Positions 1-8,395 of a stretch of DNA of 64,000 bases are shown here, piece after piece. Both the position numbers and the translations under genes were made by a program. The notes under the pieces are model-generated. The model had not been told where the DNA came from, ran no database searches, and saw only the letters and a program-made list of their open reading frames with translations. How positions within the stretch are numbered: the first letter of the stretch is position 1; each line of letters starts with the position of its first letter. This stretch comes from Chitinophaga skermanii (GTDB lineage: Bacteria > Bacteroidota > Bacteroidia > Chitinophagales > Chitinophagaceae), in contig NZ_QLLL01000014.1 in NCBI RefSeq assembly GCF_003259335.1, forward strand, positions 43,707 through 107,706, read 5' to 3'.

Positions 1-2
1 TC

Positions 3-413
3 GCGCGTAATGGCGATTGGGTAGTGCCGCCGATCTACGACGGCATCGGAAACATGTACGACAATCGTGTTGCTGTAATACGAAATGGGAACGGCGGTTT
101 TGCAGATTCTACCGGTCGTGTTGTTATTAATCCCCAAATAATGGAACCTGCAGCTGCGATACAGAAACAACCACCCTTCACATATGTTTCTAACTTTTCG
201 GAAGGACTAGCAGTTGTGCAGGTAAATGAAAAATATGGGTATATAGATAAGTATGGCAATTGGTTTATAAAACCCACTTTCGAAGATGCTCTTCCATTTA
301 AGAATGGCTTTGCCCGCGTGATATACGCCGATAGGTCTAAACAATGGAAATACATACGTCGCGACGGTATACAACTGCCTATTTTTTTTCTTGACCCAAG
401 TAATGGAAATTAA
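3..413 (+). CDS. WG-repeat protein, 5' end outside window
   Basis: The reading frame is open from the first bases of the window (frame starting at base 3), so the gene begins upstream and only its last ~137 codons are visible. The protein shows WG-repeat units: 'RNGDWVVPPIYD', then 'NEKYGYIDKYGNWFIKPTFEDALPFKNGFARV', the typical pattern of a G-[YF]-I-[ND] strand followed by 'I.P.[FY]..a..F..G.A.V'. WG repeats form beta-rich, probably extracytoplasmic scaffolds of unknown function and are abundant in Bacteroidota. An ATG at 24 lies inside a repeat and is not a credible start. The stop is 3 nt before the next gene, which is also a WG-repeat protein, so the two are probably co-transcribed and arose by duplication. 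Confidence 0.85.
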   Translation, partial: ARNGDWVVPPIYDGIGNMYDNRVAVIRNGNGGFADSTGRVVINPQIMEPAAAIQKQPPFTYVSNFSEGLAVVQVNEKYGYIDKYGNWFIKPTFEDALPFKNGFARVIYADRSKQWKYIRRDGIQLPIFFLDPSNGN

Positions 414-416
414 AAG

Positions 417-2249
417 ATGAAAATATTTTTACAATCCCTATTGGCCATTACTGTATACATCTTCAACAGTACAGTAAGCCATGCACAAGTATTTAATAAA
501 GCACCCAAGTTTGGTGACGATCTTCAACAGGTTAAGCATTACATACAGCAATATGTAAAAGAACAAAATAACCTTATTAGTTTATATGGGCTTGATCTTC
601 CCCTTTATACTACAGGCTCCCAGTTGCGTGGTGGAAACGTTGTAGACGTATGGATGTGTTATAAAGAATGCTGGTATGTATTTAACACAAGCTTCTACGA
701 TATTTGTACGCATTTTATCTTCGAAAATGGGAAATATGCATACAAAGAAGAAACGTTTCGAAATAAGTCGGAAGAAATGTTAGCCTTTAGCATAAAAAGC
801 AGGGGATACACCCATAAAATGGGTGATTACTATTTTTCCGATACCTACGATTATTACTACAAGATCTTCACCGAGAAGGAAGGGGCTACATGGGCGTACC
901 ACCCAACTGATCTCAATAAATTACCGGCAGATATTGCGGCTACTGTGAAAAAAGAAATGGAGGAAGGGCGAACAAAGGCCAATAGAACGAATACGGCCGA
1001 TTTACAAGCAAAAAATACAGAAGATTTCCAATTAGAACCTGCGCACTATCTTTTTATAAACGGGGAAGATTTTAATGAAGGACTGGCCCTTGTAGGTGTG
1101 GATGCTTATAAGCCTGTAGGCAGCCGCGATTTTGGAGAGCATAAAAAGTATGGTTATATCAATGAAAATGGCGTCTTTCAAATTTTACCTATTTACGCAG
1201 CCGCCTATCCGTTTAAGAATGGCTTTGCCCGTGTAAGAAAGGATTTAAGTGATGACATGTACTTCATTAATCAATCGGGAGAAAATATATTTAAGTCGTA
1301 CTACAATAAAGCAAACGATTTTGTAGAAGGCTTGGCCGCAGTAATGGAAAAGGATCGGAAATATGGTTTTATTGATATGAATGGAAAGCGTGTTACCCAG
1401 TATCGATATGATGATGTGAAAGATTTTAAAAATGGATATGCATGCGTTAAGCGCGGCGATAAATGGGGGTATATCAACAAAACAGGAGAAGAAGTGGTGT
1501 TGCCACAATTTGAGATGGCCCGGGATTTCAATGAAGGCTTAGCTTTTGTTACAAAGAGTGGAGATGGCAAAACATTCCACCAATACATCGACGAATCTTT
1601 CAATATCGTGTTTCAACTGGATGAAGAATCAGTAAGCAATAGGGCGCAATCATTTGTAGATACCGAATACTACGATTTTCATAATGGTGTAGTAAAAGTA
1701 CTATACTACAATCCGCGCCAATACTTTGCAAAAACTGAAACCCACTATTATAATACAAAAGGTAAACAAGTAAACACCGCGAAAGGCAGCACAGCTTATT
1801 ATGGTGCAGAGGTTACCTTTGTAGAGAAAGAAGATCGGGGTCCTTATTCAGGGGTATTGGATATTAAAGGCCGTTGGATCATCAAACCACGCTTCGAAAA
1901 AATCGGTAAGTTTAGTGAAGGGTTAGCGAAAGTAATGCTGAATAATAACTGGGGATATATCAATTTGAAAGGCGATGTAGTGATTAATAAAGATATTCTT
2001 CAACCCAAAGGCACCATCCTACATCAATATCCAATTACGGAAGCAGGTGATTTCTCAGGTGGGCTAGCTTTGGTAAAATATAATGACCGCTATGGTTATA
2101 TGAATCACGACGGCGCTTGGGTAATAGCACCCACCTACATACAAGCATGCGCCTTTAAAGAAGGCATTGCCCGTGTAAGATTTCCTGGACGATTTGAATG
2201 GTGTTACATCGATAAAACAGGTAAAGTATTACGACCCGAGAGAAGATAG
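417..2249 (+). CDS. secreted WG-repeat protein
   Basis: A 610-residue protein. Residues 1-24 look like a Sec signal peptide with a likely cut after 'SHAQ'. Residues ~25-200 form a non-repeat domain rich in aromatic residues. From ~210 to the end there are about seven or eight WG-type repeats, for example 'KKYGYINENGVFQILPIY', 'DRKYGFIDMNGKRVTQYRYD' and 'GDKWGYINKTGEEVVLPQFE', each followed by 'F..G.A.V'. The start codon lies 3 nt after the upstream WG-repeat gene, implying an operon, and a strong hairpin follows the stop. The role is unknown; the family suggests a surface or periplasmic binding scaffold. No enzymatic motif is visible. Confidence 0.85.
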   Translation: MKIFLQSLLAITVYIFNSTVSHAQVFNKAPKFGDDLQQVKHYIQQYVKEQNNLISLYGLDLPLYTTGSQLRGGNVVDVWMCYKECWYVFNTSFYDICTHFIFENGKYAYKEETFRNKSEEMLAFSIKSRGYTHKMGDYYFSDTYDYYYKIFTEKEGATWAYHPTDLNKLPADIAATVKKEMEEGRTKANRTNTADLQAKNTEDFQLEPAHYLFINGEDFNEGLALVGVDAYKPVGSRDFGEHKKYGYINENGVFQILPIYAAAYPFKNGFARVRKDLSDDMYFINQSGENIFKSYYNKANDFVEGLAAVMEKDRKYGFIDMNGKRVTQYRYDDVKDFKNGYACVKRGDKWGYINKTGEEVVLPQFEMARDFNEGLAFVTKSGDGKTFHQYIDESFNIVFQLDEESVSNRAQSFVDTEYYDFHNGVVKVLYYNPRQYFAKTETHYYNTKGKQVNTAKGSTAYYGAEVTFVEKEDRGPYSGVLDIKGRWIIKPRFEKIGKFSEGLAKVMLNNNWGYINLKGDVVINKDILQPKGTILHQYPITEAGDFSGGLALVKYNDRYGYMNHDGAWVIAPTYIQACAFKEGIARVRFPGRFEWCYIDKTGKVLRPERR

Positions 2250-2258
2250 TATTGCACG

Positions 2259-2296
2259 AAAGCCTGTTTATACAACAGTAAAAACAGGCTTTATTT
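2259..2296 (+). terminator. intrinsic terminator after WG-repeat genes
   Basis: Perfect 11-bp inverted repeat (AAAGCCTGTTT at 2259-2269 with AAACAGGCTTT at 2282-2292) followed by a T-rich run. It closes the WG-repeat operon just before the tRNA promoter. Confidence 0.8.
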
Positions 2297-2314
2297 GAAT
2301 AACGTAAAATTTTA

Positions 2315-2345
2315 TTTGAAATATTAAAAAACAATTCTACATTTG
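2315..2345 (+). promoter_or_regulatory. Bacteroidetes-type promoter of tRNA-Leu
   Basis: TTTG at 2315-2318, a 19-nt spacer, then TACATTTG at 2338-2345. This matches the Bacteroidetes sigma-A consensus (-33 TTTG, -7 TAnnTTTG) exactly. The predicted start lies ~30-35 nt upstream of the mature tRNA 5' end. Confidence 0.75.
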
Positions 2346-2385
2346 CAACCCGAACAGCGCAATAGCGCAGTTCATTGGCAAACTT

Positions 2386-2469
2386 GCCCAGATGGCGGAA
2401 CTGGTAGACGCGCTAGACTCAAAATCTTGTTTTCGAAAGGGAGTGCAGGTTCGATTCCTGTTCTGGGCA
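2386..2469 (+). tRNA. tRNA-Leu (anticodon CAA)
   Basis: The acceptor stem pairs GCCCAGA (2386-2392) with TCTGGGC (2462-2468), with discriminator A at 2469. The T arm contains GGTTCGATTCC. The anticodon loop CTCAAAA gives anticodon CAA (2420-2422), which reads TTG. The long variable arm (TGTTTTCGAAAGGGAGT region) fits class II tRNA-Leu. The CCA tail is not encoded. Its 3' end is the left attachment site of the element that follows, so the gene is kept intact by the insertion. Confidence 0.95.
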
Positions 2470-2470
2470 C
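2447..2470 (+). repeat. attL: 3' end of tRNA-Leu
   Basis: A 24-bp segment (AGGTTCGATTCC...GGGCAC) identical to 7365-7388. It covers the T arm and the 3' acceptor strand, the usual integration target of tyrosine-recombinase elements. Confidence 0.85.
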
Positions 2471-2473
2471 AAG

Positions 2474-2508
2474 AAAGGTTGTAAGGATTGAACTTACAAC
2501 CTTTTTTA
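2474..2508 (+). terminator. terminator after tRNA-Leu
   Basis: AAAGGTTGTAAG (2474-2485), a 7-nt loop, then CTTACAACCTTTTTT. It sits directly after the tRNA on the element side, so the incoming element supplies a replacement terminator. Confidence 0.75.
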
Positions 2509-2777
2509 TTTGTGTCAATGTCGTATTTGTCCGTTTTTTCCGCTTTTATTCACCAATCACGACACAAAATTGACACACCCCACATGACACACGCTTAATT
2601 TCTCCAAAGCTACTGGCCACTTGCATTTTGGTAGTATGTTAATGCGACACTCAAGCCTTCAAAAAATTCTTTCCTCCGCTTTTTTTCACTTTCGTTCGAT
2701 TTTAGAAATTACCTCAAATCCTTACTGACACGGCATACTATTAGTGCCAATGGTTTCACTCTCTAAATCATTGGAGC

Positions 2778-3620
2778 ATGAATTTTCTGAAACGTAAAAA
2801 CACTAAAGGCGATAAAATATACTACTATTAAGACTTTGGCAGGGAGAAAGGACAGCGTCCGGCCACTGGAATTTTCGTATATACAAAGCCGAAAGACACG
2901 ATACAGAAGCAGCACAATAAGCAGGCATTGGCTTAGTTGGAGGTAAAAAAGAGTTAGGCCATCATTGAGCAGCAGTCTATTGGTACAGCGTTCATAACAG
3001 CGTATAAGTTCAAAGAGAACTTCCTCGACTATTACGAAGAGTATGTAAACAACAATAAGCGGGATGGCAACCGCCATCTGAAAAGTAGCCTGAAGCAGTT
3101 CCGGCTATTTCTAGGCGCTTCCATTATCTCACAAAGTGATATAACCGAAAATACCTGCAAGGCATTTCTTAGGTTATTGTTAGATAAATATACCGGAGAG
3201 ACGCCCGCCGACTACTACACCCAGTTTAAGTGGGTAATGGCTGCGGCCCCGCTGATGGCTATTTCCTGACAAACTCCACCGAAAAGGTAACTGCTAAATC
3301 AAATCCCAGTACCTGGTTGAAAGAATATCTGGAAGTCCCGGAATATCTGGAGCTTCTCAATACGCCATGTACCAACGAAGAGCTATACCGGTTTGCGCTG
3401 GGTAGAAGGTAAGTACATCAAATGGTCATGTGCGCGGTTGAGTTTTGCAATACTGTTGAAAGATAAATTGGTAGATGACACTACGATTGCTTATTTGATG
3501 AGGCATAACACTACAAAGTAGGTGCAGAAAACATATAAGCGGTACCGGCCAGCGGATCAGCAAATGACGATAGAGCAATTACCTACGCCTAAGCTGTTAC
3601 CGTTTTTTCTTAAGGTTTAA
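2778..3620 (+). pseudogene. tyrosine recombinase (integrase), degenerate
   Basis: Translation from the ATG at 2778 gives an integrase-like N-terminus ('MNFLKRKNTKGD'), then an arm/SAM-like domain ('AYKFKENFLDYYEEYVNN..HLKSSLKQFRLFLG'). It is interrupted by in-frame TAA, TAG, TAG and TGA. After a frame change near 3235 it continues as 'ADGYFLTNSTEKVTAKSNPS', then 'GLRWVEGKYIKW' (box I Arg region). That is joined directly to 'SCARLSFAILLKDK..DDTTIAYLMRHNTTK*VQKTYKRYRP'. Part of the catalytic domain between box I and the box II RxSF region appears to be deleted, and a TAG lies just before the catalytic-Tyr region. The family is the Bacteroidetes phage-type integrases; the position beside attL fits. 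It is certainly non-functional. Confidence 0.85.
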
Positions 3621-3691
3621 CATTCTAATAAAGGACCATACATTAATTATTATTTTATTTATATTTGAGATATTTAAAGGGTGCCATAAAT

Positions 3692-4615
3692 ATGATGAAT
3701 TTCGCTCAACTCACTTGTGTTTCTTTTTTCAGTAAACAAACAGGGTATGATTTATTTATAAGTATTACTGGTGGGTTCGTAAGTGTTCTGGGCGCATTTT
3801 ATGTTTACATTATTTCATTAAATCAAGTTAGAAGAGATCGACTAATATATTTTGTTGGACTTCTTGATAGTGTGATACCCTCAGGGATTAAACAAGCCGA
3901 ATATTGTCAGGAATTATCTGAAAAAGTCAAAAAATCACCATGGATATTCCCTTTGCTGCAGTTTGAAGCAAACAATGATTTAAAGAGAATATCTGAAAGG
4001 ATTGAACAAGAGGGAATATACCACGCTTTGTTACAGAAATATGGTAGAACTAAAACTAATTATACCTCATTTAGAAATATTTATGCCAAAATTGACTATC
4101 TGGATTTAATGATTGATGAATTGAGAAGTTTTAACTCTAGTGCACAAAAAGCGATGTGGGAAAGAAAGCGACTCTATGCAGAAAATTTCAGAAGTATTAA
4201 AGTCTTGATTGAAAGAATTATTATAGATGCGAAATACACTAATAGTCAAAATTATTCACATATTCCAGTACGTCTTGATGATATTTTGCAGCGTTTTTAT
4301 CAGAATTCTCCGTCTGATAAGGAAAACATTAGAGAAACATACTTATATGTTGTTTGGCCCGTACAGTTATTTATACTTACAAATAACCAACAAACGGATG
4401 AATTAACATCACTTTTGCAACTGGTAATGGAAGGAATAAACCAATACAAAGGAATTGAAACAGCAGCGTTACACAACGCTAAAGATTTTATCCAATTTCA
4501 AAATGCGTTAAGTAACACGTCACAAGACCTCTTGACTTTAACCACCTATATTAAATCAGATTTTCCCATAGAAGAAATATCCTTATTTAGAAAACTGAAT
4601 CCCTTTCGGATGTAG
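3692..4615 (+). CDS. membrane-anchored protein of unknown function
   Basis: A 307-residue protein starting at the ATG at 3692; the frame also opens at a TTG at 3665, but the tandem ATGs fit better. Residues ~18-42 (region 'LFISITGGFVSVLGAFYVYIIS') form one transmembrane segment. The remainder is a long, mostly helical, charged cytoplasmic domain with heptad-like stretches. I recognise no known domain or catalytic motif. It lies inside the tRNA-Leu element and has stayed open while the neighbouring integrase and XRE gene decayed, which suggests recent arrival or selection. It could be the membrane partner of the GHKL protein encoded 630 bp downstream, but nothing proves this. Confidence 0.7.
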   Translation: MMNFAQLTCVSFFSKQTGYDLFISITGGFVSVLGAFYVYIISLNQVRRDRLIYFVGLLDSVIPSGIKQAEYCQELSEKVKKSPWIFPLLQFEANNDLKRISERIEQEGIYHALLQKYGRTKTNYTSFRNIYAKIDYLDLMIDELRSFNSSAQKAMWERKRLYAENFRSIKVLIERIIIDAKYTNSQNYSHIPVRLDDILQRFYQNSPSDKENIRETYLYVVWPVQLFILTNNQQTDELTSLLQLVMEGINQYKGIETAALHNAKDFIQFQNALSNTSQDLLTLTTYIKSDFPIEEISLFRKLNPFRM

Positions 4616-4767
4616 ATTTTATAACTCTCTAACTTCCCTTCATTATCCCATAGCGACCACCAATTCAACGTGGAGGTCGAAGTAACGTGTTTGAAAAAAA
4701 ATACTACCAATACTGACTGTGAATTATTTTTGTGGAGGGGAGAAGGAAGATACGTATAAATGTTCCT

Positions 4768-4996
4768 CTACTTTCTTGTAAAAGACAGATACGGATAACC
4801 AAAATTTTTGCAAAGTGCCGAAATCGTACTAACGGTCGGGTTAGCCTTGGTAGTTTCAATCCTGCCTACTTGAATTATTAGTATCGTTATAAACCTCTTC
4901 CAGGCTCACATCCTTAGCCTCTCGTAAATCCTTCAGGACAGCTGCGATGCCTTTTAATAGCTTGTTATCTCTTATTTTGTGTTGCCATCTATACAT
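4768..4996 (-). pseudogene. XRE-family helix-turn-helix regulator, frameshifted
   Basis: Read on the minus strand from the ATG at 4996, the product begins 'MYRWQHKIRDNKLLKGIAAV' and continues 'LKDLREAKDVSLEEVYNDTN', then hits a stop. One frame over it resumes as 'RIETTKANPTVSTISALCKN' and 'FGYPYLSFTRK' before a stop at 4768-4770. Joined, this is a small Cro/CI-type domain with the characteristic 'RIE.G..NPT..TL..L...LG' recognition region. One indel near 4860 breaks it. It probably once regulated the element. Confidence 0.7.
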
Positions 4997-5190
4997 TATG
5001 GCAAGAAATAATTTTTATTAAGGAATCGTGTATGCGAAGAGTGTGATTGGAGCCTTTTTTCACAATCTTTGCAACTCCGGAGCAAGATTGTCAACTCATT
5101 GTGTAACAATGATACAAGTTGCTGGTGTTGCTAAGAGCACCTCGTTTGTAACAAAAAATATTAGCCCCTTCTTAAACGGATTAAAAGTCT

Positions 5191-5228
5191 TAACTTAGAA
5201 GTTAGTCGTACTTCTAGTCATTAACTAG
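5191..5228. promoter_or_regulatory. overlapping palindromes upstream of GHKL gene
   Basis: Three interlocking inverted repeats are packed into 38 bp. They are TAACT-TAGA-AGTTA (5191-5204), TAGAAGT-n7-ACTTCTA (5196-5216) and CTAGT-n5-ACTAG (5214-5228). They end 18 bp before the ATG at 5247. This is the expected place for an operator, plausibly of the now-broken XRE regulator on the other side of the same intergenic region. Confidence 0.45.
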
Positions 5229-5246
5229 GTCAAACGGATAGAATAT

Positions 5247-7307
5247 ATGCTACCTCAAAATTCAACTAATTTAAAAAATAGAGTCAACAAACTTTATCTG
5301 CCACGAACAAAACCATTACTTCCACTATTTGAAGTAATTAGTAATTCAATTCATGCTATTAATGATAAAGCTCATACTCTGGACCGTCCATATGACGGAA
5401 AAATTGAGATAGAAATATTACGCAATGGAAATATTCAAGCGCTTGCGTCTTTACCTGAAATAAATAACTACCCTATACATTCTTTTAAAGTGACAGATAA
5501 TGGCATTGGCTTTAATGCAGAAAATATAAAGGCTTTTGCTGAATGTGATACCGATAGAAAGGCTGCGATTGGTGGAAAAGGTGTGGGCAGGCTTGTTTGC
5601 TTGAAAGCTTTTGAGAGAATAAAAGTAGAGAGTGTGTATTTAGACAATGACATGTTTAAAGCTAGGAAATTTGAATATAAAAAATCGAAAGATGGGTTTA
5701 ATGATTATTTAGAAGGGCTTGAAACCGATAAAACGGGGACTGAAACCATTGTTACTCTTTCTAAATACGAGTTAGAATTTCAAAAAAATGTACCCACGAA
5801 TATATATGAAATAGCACAGGAAATAGTAAATCATTTTCAACTATACTTTATCCAAGGGTTAGCACCAGATATTATTATTCTAAATCAAAATCGAACCAGT
5901 ATAAATTTAAAGACTCTGTTTGAAACAGATTTTGCGAAAGATATTTTATCAGGTGAATTCACACTCGCAAATGAAACCTTTAAAACCATTATTTCTAAAT
6001 CTTATAACGCAAAAAGTCACAAGTTTTTATATTGCGCTCACCAAAGAATTGTAAAAGAGGAAGGCGTGTCCAAATATATTGAGGACTTAAAGTACAAAAT
6101 TGTGACAACAGATATTCAGCAGACATTTTACTACCAAATTTTCATAGTTGGCGATTTTTTAGATAATAATGTAAATGAGGAAAGAACGAACTTTAATTTT
6201 AAAGCCGATGATGAAGATGAAACTTTAGATATAAAAGAAATTACATTAGCGAAAATCAGGAAAGGCGCAATTACCTTAGTAGAAGACATTTTGAGTGAAT
6301 TCTTGAAACAGGCGAGAGTGGAAAAGCTAGCTAAGTACATTCCAATAATAGAAACTGAATTTCCCAATTACTTTGCTGTTATAAATCATAACAAAGAAAA
6401 GGTTGAAAGACTACCAGCTGGCCTTTCTAAATCCGAGTTGGATTTAAAACTTTACGAAATAGAAAGCGACTGGCGCATAAACGTAAAGAAAGATGGGGTA
6501 GAGTTATTGAAAAAGAAAAAAGACATAACGAATCTTGACGAATACAAAGAACTTTACGAAAAGTTTCTGGGTGAATTTAATGAAATTGGCCAATCTGATT
6601 TAGCTCGGTATGTTGTTCATCGTAGGGCCGTTATTGATTTATTAGACCAGTTAATTGAATTAAATTCCAAAGATAAATTTGCACATGAAGATATAGTTCA
6701 CAGTTTATTTTTCCCCATTAGAGAATTTAAGAGTACTGTTCCATTTGAAAAACAGAATCTTTGGTTATTAGATGAAAGATTGACCTTTAATACATTATTA
6801 GCATCTGATAAGTTATTTAGCAAAATCAATGATATAGATTCTCAATCAAGTGACCGTTCTGACCTCTTAATCAGGGTAGAAGAGGTGTTTGATGATGCAG
6901 TCCTTTACTCTGAGGAAAAAATTCCCTTTGAATCATTTACAATAGTTGAATTCAAAAGACCAGAACGAGATGATTACGTGCATGGCGACAAAAAGAAAGA
7001 TCCCATTAAACAGGTAAGGTGCTACATTGAGGAAATAATTAATAATAAGGTGAAAGTGCGCGGTAAATCGCTTGGGGCTAGCGTGAGTACTCCATTTTAT
7101 TGCTATATAGTTGCAGATATCACAGATTCGCTTAAATCAATATTGGTCTATGAGGGCTTTGACTCGACACCTGATGGGCTGGGATATTTTAAGTTTTTTA
7201 ATATAAACCACTCTAGGGCATATATAGAAGTATTGCCATTTAAGAAAGTTATCAAGGATGCTAAACAGCGGAATAAAATACTCTTTGATAAATTAAAACT
7301 TAGCTAA
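5247..7307 (+). CDS. GHKL-type ATPase with nuclease-like C-terminus
   Basis: A 686-residue protein. Its N-terminus carries a Bergerat-fold ATP site: 'PLFEVISNSIHAI' (N box, E29/N33), 'VTDNGIGF' (84-89) and 'GGKGVGRL' (109-116), as in HSP90, MutL and MORC-type ATPases. The middle is helical. Near residues 538-572 there is 'DLLIRVEEVFDDAV...FTIVEFKRP', which resembles the D...(E)xK core of PD-(D/E)xK nucleases, followed by more alpha/beta sequence ending at 'ILFDKLKLS'. I infer an ATP-gated nuclease or effector; such fusions are common among prokaryotic immune proteins. It lies in the tRNA-Leu island, has a possible operator upstream, and is intact. The nuclease assignment is less certain than the ATPase. 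Confidence 0.75.
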   Translation: MLPQNSTNLKNRVNKLYLPRTKPLLPLFEVISNSIHAINDKAHTLDRPYDGKIEIEILRNGNIQALASLPEINNYPIHSFKVTDNGIGFNAENIKAFAECDTDRKAAIGGKGVGRLVCLKAFERIKVESVYLDNDMFKARKFEYKKSKDGFNDYLEGLETDKTGTETIVTLSKYELEFQKNVPTNIYEIAQEIVNHFQLYFIQGLAPDIIILNQNRTSINLKTLFETDFAKDILSGEFTLANETFKTIISKSYNAKSHKFLYCAHQRIVKEEGVSKYIEDLKYKIVTTDIQQTFYYQIFIVGDFLDNNVNEERTNFNFKADDEDETLDIKEITLAKIRKGAITLVEDILSEFLKQARVEKLAKYIPIIETEFPNYFAVINHNKEKVERLPAGLSKSELDLKLYEIESDWRINVKKDGVELLKKKKDITNLDEYKELYEKFLGEFNEIGQSDLARYVVHRRAVIDLLDQLIELNSKDKFAHEDIVHSLFFPIREFKSTVPFEKQNLWLLDERLTFNTLLASDKLFSKINDIDSQSSDRSDLLIRVEEVFDDAVLYSEEKIPFESFTIVEFKRPERDDYVHGDKKKDPIKQVRCYIEEIINNKVKVRGKSLGASVSTPFYCYIVADITDSLKSILVYEGFDSTPDGLGYFKFFNINHSRAYIEVLPFKKVIKDAKQRNKILFDKLKLS

Positions 7308-7364
7308 TAAAGGAAACAGACACTTCATTGACACAAATACCTAACAACTAATTCACCCATAACT

Positions 7365-7388
7365 AGGTTCGATTCCTGTTCTGGGCAC
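7365..7388 (+). repeat. attR: duplicated tRNA-Leu 3' end
   Basis: Exact 24-bp copy of 2447-2470. There is no tRNA 5' half before it, so it is not a second tRNA but the right junction of the element. Confidence 0.85.
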
Positions 7389-7393
7389 CCAAA

Positions 7394-7432
7394 ATAAAAG
7401 CCTTGTAAACACTAAGTTTACAAGGCTTTTAT
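7394..7432. terminator. 17-bp perfect hairpin terminator
   Basis: ATAAAAGCCTTGTAAAC (7394-7410), loop ACTAA, and its perfect complement (7416-7432), with A/T flanks on both sides. It probably terminated the tRNA before the element inserted, and it also serves the convergent VOC gene. Confidence 0.75.
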
Positions 7433-7451
7433 CATTTTATCCCACAGCCAA

Positions 7452-7856
7452 TTAATCAGCAAACTTTTGAATCGCACCCGGCGCAACGGGTGTAAAGAAA
7501 TTCACCAAATTACCATCTGGATCGCGAAATAACAGCGATCTATTTCCCCAAGGCATGGTAGTGGGCGGCTGCACGATATAGGGTTGTATATATTCCGCCA
7601 GTCTTTCATAATCGTTGTCAACATGATCCACTTTGAATTCAATGATGGCCGTTTTGTTGGCCGCTGCCTGTGCAACCTGTGCTCCACCAAATGCCTGCAA
7701 TGTTTTAGTACTCCCTATAGCAAGTGTAGCAGTACCTGTTTTCAACTCGGCAAATTCGGAAGTATAAAAAGTAAATGAACCACCGGTAATACGGGCGTAA
7801 AATTCCGTTAACCGTTGGATGTCGGCTGTAATAATTCGAATAGAAACTAATTGCAT
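7452..7856 (-). CDS. VOC-fold (glyoxalase-like) protein
   Basis: A 134-residue protein using the ATG at 7856. A longer frame starts at 7937, but the family begins with the first strand 'LVSIRIITADIQRLTEFY'. Features of the vicinal-oxygen-chelate fold are the paired beta-alpha-beta-beta-beta modules, 'IIEFKVDHVDNDYERL' and the C-terminal 'NRSLLFRDPDGNLVNFFTP', where 'DPDGN' is the family hallmark. Members include glyoxalases, fosfomycin/bleomycin resistance proteins and uncharacterised enzymes. The metal ligands are not clear enough to assign a reaction. It stands alone. Confidence 0.85.
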   Translation of the reverse strand: MQLVSIRIITADIQRLTEFYARITGGSFTFYTSEFAELKTGTATLAIGSTKTLQAFGGAQVAQAAANKTAIIEFKVDHVDNDYERLAEYIQPYIVQPPTTMPWGNRSLLFRDPDGNLVNFFTPVAPGAIQKFAD

Positions 7857-8395
7857 GATTTGCTTTTTTAAAGTTGTTAAACATCCTCTCACCATAAAGC
7901 AAGATGTATATGCAAAAGTGGGAGGGCGTTGTGACAACAGTATGTCAGCAGTGTAGGAATATTTCTATAAAGGGCTTATAAACATTCAAGTAAAAGAAGC
8001 CCAATTCCGCATAAAAAACAACTAATTATTACCTGCGCGCGAAACGCATAACATACCTTTTTGTTCACTTTATTTTTATTTTTTTAATACCTCCATTATC
8101 CTATTTTCGCCGCTCGCTACGTGTAAAAAGTACAACCCTGGCTATGTTTTAAAAACGAATTCCAAGTAATACGCAGTAGAACAACCATCCCCAGTTATTC
8201 CTTCAAAAGCACAGAAAAACCTTTACCAAAACAACACCCTACAGTATGCATCAACCTTCAATAAATACAACACTGCACGAATAGGTAACCCCCATCACGC
8301 CATACATCCAGTAAGCCATACCCGTATCAAAGTTGATTATGCTTACGCGGTACCCCGTGAAGTACTATCGTGGTGTGCTATGAAGGTAAATAACC
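7857..8395. other. gene-free stretch
   Basis: An AT-rich intergenic region of ~540 bp between the VOC gene (minus) and the 1152-residue protein (plus). It should contain both promoters, but no box pair clear enough to place was found. No RNA gene or repeat is visible. Confidence 0.5.

Larger units (their letters stand above)
2447..7388. mobile_element. decayed integrative element in tRNA-Leu
   Basis: A ~4.9-kb segment flanked by the 24-bp tRNA-derived direct repeats. It carries, in order, a terminator, a broken tyrosine recombinase, an intact membrane-anchored protein, a frameshifted XRE-type regulator (minus strand) and an intact GHKL ATPase/nuclease-like gene. It appears more AT-rich than the flanks, as expected of transferred DNA. 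Because the integrase has several stops and an internal deletion, the element should be unable to excise on its own. No conjugation or phage structural genes are present, so it resembles a small genomic island or a satellite remnant. Confidence 0.8.

Noticed and set aside
2343..2573. A 76-codon open frame over the tRNA
   Set aside because: It reads through the tRNA and its terminator; no protein-like features.
7365..7388. A second tRNA-Leu gene
   Set aside because: Only the T arm and acceptor 3' strand are present; no D arm, anticodon or 5' acceptor strand precedes it. It is the right att site.
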